Source of the DNA: an uncultured bacterium
GTDB taxonomy: Bacteria > Bacillota > Clostridia > Lachnospirales > Lachnospiraceae
DNA: 13,836 nt
Assembly (NCBI GenBank): GCA_937893485.1
Contig: CALBJL010000005.1
Span: 1-13,836 of the forward strand
Direction of reading: 5' to 3'
The notes under the pieces are model-generated. The model saw nothing but the letters and a program-made list of their open reading frames with translations. It had not been told where the DNA came from and did no database searches. Shown in pieces: positions 12,393 through 13,836 of the stretch (positions within the stretch are counted from its first letter, which is position 1; each line of letters starts with the position of its first letter). Position numbers and translations under genes: made by a program.

Positions 12393-13739
12393 ATGGGCTA
12401 TTTAATTCGAAAGACGGATCATTTCTTACAGGAATGGAAAAAAAATCCTGATCGATACCCTTTGATCATAAAGGGTGCAAGACAGGTGGGAAAAACGGAA
12501 ACGATTAGACGGTTTGCAAAGAAAAACTACAGGAATGTCATAGAGATTAACTTTATCACGGAGCCAGCCTATCAAGCAGTTGTTGAAGATGGATTTTCAG
12601 CGGACAGCATTACAAAATTGATCAGCAGAATTGATCCGTCTAAGCATTTTGTTGCAGGCGAAACATTGATCTTTTTTGATGAAATTCAAGATTTTCCGGA
12701 AATAGCTACAGCGCTTAAGTTTTTTAAAGAAGATGGCAGATTTGATGTTATATGTTCGGGGTCCTTGCTTGGAGTTCAATATCACCGTATTGCAAGTATT
12801 AGTGTAGGTTATAAAACAGATTATCAGATGTATTCTATGGATTTTGAAGAATTTCTGTGGGCGAAAGGATATTCGGAAGAAACCATAGTGGATATGTTAG
12901 ATCACATGCTTTCGAAAACATCATTTTCTACATCAGAACAAAAAGTTTTTTCCAATCTGTTTCTGGAATATTGTATTTTAGGCGGAATGCCGGCGATTGT
13001 GTCTAATTATATTGAAACGGGAACATTTGAGGGATCACTGGAATTACAGCGGCAATTACTGATAGATTATGAGAATGATATTATAAAATATGCCGAGGGT
13101 TTGGATAAAGCTAAAATCCTAAGTGTGTATCGGTCAATTCCGGCACAATTAGCCAAAGAAAATAAAAAATTTCAGTATTCAAAGGTCGTGCGGGGTGGCA
13201 GGTCTAAGGACTATATGGGATGTGTGCAATGGTTGAAGGATGCCGGGCTTATCAATATATGTGAATGCCTGCAATTTCCGGAATTACCCTTGAAGGGAAA
13301 TGTGAACGAAAATAAGTATAAAGTATATATTTCAGACACCGGTCTGCTGGTAGCCAGTCTGGATGACGAATCACAAACAGATTTGCGTGCAAATAAAAAT
13401 CTTGGTGTTTATAAAGGGGCTCTTTATGAAAATTTTGCAGCAGAGGCATTAGTGAAGCAGGGATATGGATTATACTATTATTCTAAAGAAAATTCTACTT
13501 TAGAAGAAGATTTTTTTATTCGCAGTATGAATGAATTGATTCCGGTGGAGGTAAAAGCGAATACAAATCAGGCAAAATCCATGAATCAGTTAATAAAGAG
13601 CGATTCTTATGCAGATATCAAACATGGGATAAAACTTACTACAGGAAATATAGGGGTAAATGGAAATATCATTACGTTTCCGTATTTCTGTACGTTTTTA
13701 CTCAAAAGATACATGAAGGAGCAAAAGATTTTTAAATGA
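12393..13739 (+). CDS. AAA-type ATPase with DUF4143 C-terminal domain
   Basis: This is a 448-residue soluble protein of the AAA_14 plus DUF4143 type, common in gut bacteria and without an agreed function. The Walker A loop is GARQVGKT (28-35). Walker B is LIFFDEIQ (92-99), followed by a sensor-like CSGSLLG (121-127) and then MDFEEFLWAKG, characteristic of the family. The C-terminal half (about 200-440) is DUF4143-like. It includes YISDTGLLV and ends with an E-x-D...E-V-K pattern (LEEDF at 370-374, PVEVKA at 384-389), which resembles the PD-(D/E)XK nuclease core. Length and motifs suggest an intact protein. ATG 12393 has GGGAGG 8 bases upstream. It appears to be a lone gene preceded by the 32-bp-periodic repeat, with the ACT remnant 20 bases downstream. 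Some relatives are mobile or defence-associated, but nothing here proves that. Confidence 0.9.
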   Translation: MGYLIRKTDHFLQEWKKNPDRYPLIIKGARQVGKTETIRRFAKKNYRNVIEINFITEPAYQAVVEDGFSADSITKLISRIDPSKHFVAGETLIFFDEIQDFPEIATALKFFKEDGRFDVICSGSLLGVQYHRIASISVGYKTDYQMYSMDFEEFLWAKGYSEETIVDMLDHMLSKTSFSTSEQKVFSNLFLEYCILGGMPAIVSNYIETGTFEGSLELQRQLLIDYENDIIKYAEGLDKAKILSVYRSIPAQLAKENKKFQYSKVVRGGRSKDYMGCVQWLKDAGLINICECLQFPELPLKGNVNENKYKVYISDTGLLVASLDDESQTDLRANKNLGVYKGALYENFAAEALVKQGYGLYYYSKENSTLEEDFFIRSMNELIPVEVKANTNQAKSMNQLIKSDSYADIKHGIKLTTGNIGVNGNIITFPYFCTFLLKRYMKEQKIFK

Positions 13740-13759
13740 GCGATCACGGAGGTATCATT

Positions 13760-13836
13760 GTGGAAATAAAAAGGATTCATCAGGAGTTTTCGGTATGTCA
13801 GGTAGAGGATTTTTCGCTGATTGGAATATTGTCTAA
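13760..13836 (+). pseudogene. ACT-domain-like protein, partial at the window edge and apparently internally deleted
   Basis: GTG 13760, with ACGGAGG 7 bases upstream, opens a frame that runs off the window after 25 codons. It reads MEIKRIHQEFSVCQVED, like the start of small clostridial ACT-domain proteins of about 130 residues, then FSLIGILS. In that family, as I recall it, DFSLIGILSK belongs to the second ACT repeat, about 50-60 residues further on. This implies that the middle has been lost, with a DFS-coding repeat (GATTTTTCG) at the joint. The frame is preserved across the junction, so a shortened protein could still be made. Only 77 bases are visible, so both the family and the deletion need the downstream sequence. 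It could be co-transcribed with the ATPase. Confidence 0.5.

Overview
The window looks like an accessory stretch of a motile gut Clostridia chromosome, most likely Lachnospiraceae. The reasons are AT-rich intergenic DNA with sigma-A type promoters (TTGACA/TATAAT), strong GGAGG ribosome binding sites, a clostridial chemoreceptor, an enormous beta-helix/YDG-domain secreted protein of the kind seen in gut Firmicutes, an Rpn-type remnant, and an AAA/DUF4143 ATPase. All family assignments come from reading motifs; no database search was run.

Layout. Bases 1-98 hold the tail of a rightward CDS, possibly HipB-like, and a leftward dUTPase C-terminal remnant, with their stop codons on either side of a shared hairpin. 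An intact methyl-accepting chemotaxis protein follows (378-2063). A leftward six-helix membrane protein (2064-2702) abuts it stop codon to stop codon. A divergent promoter region with a palindromic operator (2703-2838) leads right into a 29-codon ORF and then a truncated gene (2933-3541). That gene is fused tail-to-tail to an Rpn-family remnant (3536-3709, leftward) that keeps its own promoter. From 8742 down to 3900 runs one giant secreted protein gene. It is split into a signal-peptide ORF and a 1548-codon body by a run of nine C residues; eight or eleven would restore one frame of about 1613 residues. Upstream of it on the same strand is an EAL-CBS-CBS-GGDDF c-di-GMP protein (8936-10702). 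Rightward genes complete the window: a glyoxalase/VOC gene broken by an internal deletion and frameshift (10927-11222), an intact YghZ-type aldo/keto reductase (11270-12262), an AAA/DUF4143 ATPase (12393-13739) preceded by a 32-bp-periodic repeat, and the start of an ACT-domain-like gene that also appears internally deleted (13760 to the window end).

Functionally, the chemoreceptor, the c-di-GMP protein and the giant adhesin-like protein fit a motile-to-attached lifestyle theme. The adhesin looks phase-variable through its poly-C tract and sits next to the c-di-GMP gene. The other theme is decay. Five genes in 14 kb (dUTPase, the gene at 2933, Rpn, VOC, ACT) look like a start or promoter joined to a C-terminus with the middle missing. 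At three of the junctions the retained codons are compatible with deletion between direct repeats of about 9 bp. This clustering and the poly-C switch are the two observations most worth checking.
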